DNA from: Planctomycetia bacterium
GTDB lineage: Bacteria; Planctomycetota; Planctomycetia; Pirellulales; UBA1268
Length of the DNA: 64,000 bases
Direction: 5' to 3'
Assembly (NCBI GenBank): GCA_014192425.1
Contig: BJHK01000005.1
Location: forward strand, 164,753-228,752
A model generated the notes under the pieces. That model worked only from the letters and a program-made list of their open reading frames with translations. It searched no databases and had not been told where the DNA came from. Below, in pieces: positions 61,855 to 64,000 of the stretch (positions within the stretch are counted from its first letter, which is position 1; each line of letters starts with the position of its first letter). Made by a program: the position numbers and the translations under genes.

Positions 61855-64000
61855 ATGAGCCAGGCAGAAGAACTCTCCGCACGGACCGCCCCCTCGAAGG
61901 GCACCGCGGCCCGCGTGAACGGCTCCGTGCTGCCGACGATCCTGCCGCCGCCCCGGCTCGACGAGCTTTCGCCGCAGAACCTGTACGACAAGTGCATGGC
62001 GCTGGCCCGGAACCTGTGGTGGAGTTGGCACCCCGAGGTGACCAACATGTTCCGCGAGCTCGACCCGATCCGCTGGCGGCAACTCGATCACAATCCGATC
62101 GCGCTCCTTGCAGAGTTCACGCCGGAGCGGCTCGAGGCCCGGGCGGCTGAGCTCGTCCTGTACAGCCGGATCAACCAGGCCTACCGCCGGCTCAAGGAAT
62201 ACCTCGCCGCCGAATCGACCTGGAGCACCGTCAACGCCGGCGTGCTCGGGTCGAAGCCAGTCGTCTATTTTTCAGCCGAGTTCGGCATCCACGAATCGGT
62301 GCCGATCTACTCCGGCGGCCTCGGCGTCCTCGCCGGCGACCACATCAAGAGCGCCAGCGGCCTCGGCGTGCCGCTGATCGCCGTCGGCCTGTTCTATGAC
62401 CAGGGCTACTTCCGCCAGCAACTCGACGTCGACGGCTACCAGCACGAGGAATATCTGCAGTCGCGGGTCGAGACGCTGCCGATCGAGCCGGCGGTCGGGC
62501 TCGACGGCCAGCCGATCACCGTGCAAATCGACACCCGCGGCGGGCCGCTGTTCGCCAAGGTCTGGAAGATGGCGGTCGGCCGCGTCAGCCTGTACCTGCT
62601 CGACTCCGACGTCGAGGGCAACTCCCCGGAGGACCGCGAACTGACGAGCCGGCTCTACGGCGGCGACACGCGGGTCCGGATCCGCCAGGAACTGATCCTC
62701 GGCGTGGGGGGCGTGAAGGCGATCCGGGCGATGGGGATCGTGCCCGGCGTCTACCACCTCAACGAGGGCCACTCCGTCTTCGCCACGCTGGAGGCGGTCC
62801 GCGGCCGGATGGAGCGGGACGGCTACCCGTTCGACGACGCCGCCCGCCGTGTCGCCCGGCAGACGGTGTTCACGACGCACACGCCCGTGCCGGCCGGCCA
62901 CGACCGGTTCGACAACCACCAGATCGAGGAGCACCTCGGGCCGACCCGCGACGCCCTCGGCATCTCCCACGACCACCTCATGGGCCTCGGCCGGGTCGAA
63001 CCCCACAACAACACCGAACCGTTTTGCATGACGGTGCTCGGCCTGAAGATGTCGCGCCGCGCCAACGCCGTCAGCGCCCTCCACGGCCACGTCAGCCGGC
63101 GGATGTGGGCGAGCCTCTGGCCTTACCGCGTCGAGGAGGAGGTGCCGATCGGCCACATCACCAACGGCGTCCACGTGCCGAGCTGGCTGTCGTGGCAGAT
63201 GCTCCAGCTCTATGACCGCCTGTTCCCCGCCAACTGGTTCCGCCGCATGGGCGAGCCCGACATCTGGCAGAAGATCCACGAGTGCGATCCCGGCGAACTC
63301 TGGGAGACGCACTACGCCCTCAAGAACCTGCTCCTGCAGTTCGTCCGGCGCCGGCTGGCCCGGCAGTGCCGGCGGCGCGGCGAGTGCGACGAGGCGATCG
63401 AGCAGGCCCGCACGCTCCTCGACCCGAATGTTCTCACGATCGGCTTCGCCCGCCGCTTCGCCACCTACAAGCGGGCCGACCTGCTCCTCGCCGAGGTCGA
63501 CCGGCTGCACGGCCTGGTCACCGACCGCGACCGGCCGATCCAGGTGATCTACGCCGGCAAGGCCCACCCCGCCGATGAGCCGGGCAAGGCCCTGATCCGC
63601 AAGATCGCCAACCTCCGCCACGACGCCCGCTTCGCCGGCCGCGTGGTGTTCGTCGAGGATTACGACATCAACGTCGCCCGGCACCTCGTCCAGGGCGTCG
63701 ATGTCTGGCTCAACAACCCGCGTCGGCCCCTCGAGGCCTCGGGCACGAGCGGCCAGAAGGTCGTGCTCAACGGCGGCCTCAACTGCTCGATCCTCGACGG
63801 CTGGTGGGCGGAGGCCTTCGACGGCCGCAACGGCTTTGCCATCGGCCGCGGCGAGACGCACTTCCGCGACGAGATCACCGACGGTCGCGACGGCGAGGCG
63901 CTGTTCAAGGTCCTCGAGCAGGAGGTGATCCCGCTGTTCTACGACCGCGACGCCGACGGCCTGCCGCGGGCCTGGATCCGGATGATGATGAACTCCATCA
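61855..64000 (+). CDS. glgP: Alpha-glucan (glycogen) phosphorylase, 3' truncated by window
   Basis: 715 residues read before the window ends. The protein starts PRLDELSPQNLYDKCMALAR and NLWWSWHPEVTNMFRELDP, the N-terminal domain of the short TIGR02094-type phosphorylases. Family signatures are VVYFSAEFGIHESVPIYSGG, LGVLAGDHIKSASGLGVPLI, GVYHLNEGHSVF and TTHTPVPAGHDRF. The catalytic half has FARRFATYKRADLLL, QVIYAGKAHPADEPGKALI and EDYDINVARHLVQGVDVWLN; the PLP-binding region reads EASGTSGQKVVLNGGLN. The enzyme releases glucose-1-phosphate from storage glucan with phosphate and PLP. No other glycogen gene is present in the window. GT35 family, firm. Confidence 0.95.
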   Translation, partial: MSQAEELSARTAPSKGTAARVNGSVLPTILPPPRLDELSPQNLYDKCMALARNLWWSWHPEVTNMFRELDPIRWRQLDHNPIALLAEFTPERLEARAAELVLYSRINQAYRRLKEYLAAESTWSTVNAGVLGSKPVVYFSAEFGIHESVPIYSGGLGVLAGDHIKSASGLGVPLIAVGLFYDQGYFRQQLDVDGYQHEEYLQSRVETLPIEPAVGLDGQPITVQIDTRGGPLFAKVWKMAVGRVSLYLLDSDVEGNSPEDRELTSRLYGGDTRVRIRQELILGVGGVKAIRAMGIVPGVYHLNEGHSVFATLEAVRGRMERDGYPFDDAARRVARQTVFTTHTPVPAGHDRFDNHQIEEHLGPTRDALGISHDHLMGLGRVEPHNNTEPFCMTVLGLKMSRRANAVSALHGHVSRRMWASLWPYRVEEEVPIGHITNGVHVPSWLSWQMLQLYDRLFPANWFRRMGEPDIWQKIHECDPGELWETHYALKNLLLQFVRRRLARQCRRRGECDEAIEQARTLLDPNVLTIGFARRFATYKRADLLLAEVDRLHGLVTDRDRPIQVIYAGKAHPADEPGKALIRKIANLRHDARFAGRVVFVEDYDINVARHLVQGVDVWLNNPRRPLEASGTSGQKVVLNGGLNCSILDGWWAEAFDGRNGFAIGRGETHFRDEITDGRDGEALFKVLEQEVIPLFYDRDADGLPRAWIRMMMNSI

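Overview
The window looks like chromosomal DNA from a GC-rich planctomycete of the Pirellulales type. The evidence is a set of families that are characteristic of that phylum: DUF1501, DUF1549/DUF1553, DUF1587/1592/1588/1585, DUF1552, DUF1559 and DUF1571 proteins, an EF-G of the mitochondrial/spirochete-planctomycete type, and a Lys/Ala-rich histone-H1-like protein. No rRNA, tRNA, CRISPR array, phage or plasmid module was recognised. This assignment rests on family knowledge and reading, not on a database search.

Layout. 1-2067 (+): tail of a RecO-like gene, then BamD-like and LptE-like outer-membrane-assembly lipoproteins. 2117-6548 (-): a DUF1549/DUF1553 cytochrome-type protein, its DUF1501 partner and a secreted EF-hand protein. 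6655-8992 (+): folP and proA. 9260-12324 (-): a secreted beta-propeller-like protein, the H1-like protein with a clear terminator, and a DUF1571 protein. 12325-13397: about 1 kb of mobile-element debris. 13398-20268 (+): a very large cytochrome/DUF1592-type protein, its DUF1552 partner and an SMP-30-like lactonase flanked by two copies of an 82-bp repeat. 20269-21357: a second debris field with a truncated PIN toxin, transposase remnant and shared repeats. 21358-28162: prolyl oligopeptidase, gluQ, a CAAX-type protease, EF-G and a DUF3050 protein. 28250-52713 (-): a 24-kb type IV pilus/type II secretion-like locus. 52737-64000: cupin, chrA, a secreted metallopeptidase, ligA, membrane proteins, a GT9 glycosyltransferase, an acyl-CoA-dehydrogenase-like protein and the start of an alpha-glucan phosphorylase.

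The most interesting part is the pilus-like locus. Reading in the direction of transcription it runs: PilB-type ATPase, PilT-type ATPase with a duplicated N-terminal domain, a second PilB-type ATPase, a PilC/GspF platform protein, then a five-gene pseudopilin cassette (GspG-like, GspH-like, PilV-like, giant GspK-like, PilW-like), a DUF1559 pilin-like protein and a GspG-like protein, then the same five-gene cassette again in the same order. The two giant GspK-like proteins (1207 and 1276 residues) lack the Glu at +5 of the pilin helix, as tip pseudopilins do, and are three to four times the usual GspK size. The cassette resembles in composition the Verru_Chthon cassettes named in TIGRFAMs for Verrucomicrobia, but here it is duplicated and tied to complete motor genes. 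No secretin, PilMNO or prepilin peptidase lies in the window.

Other structure: a recurrent TANACT hexamer lies upstream of at least eight genes on both strands and probably marks -10 boxes. A 55-bp palindromic repeat and a 59-bp coding-like repeat link the two mobile-element debris fields.
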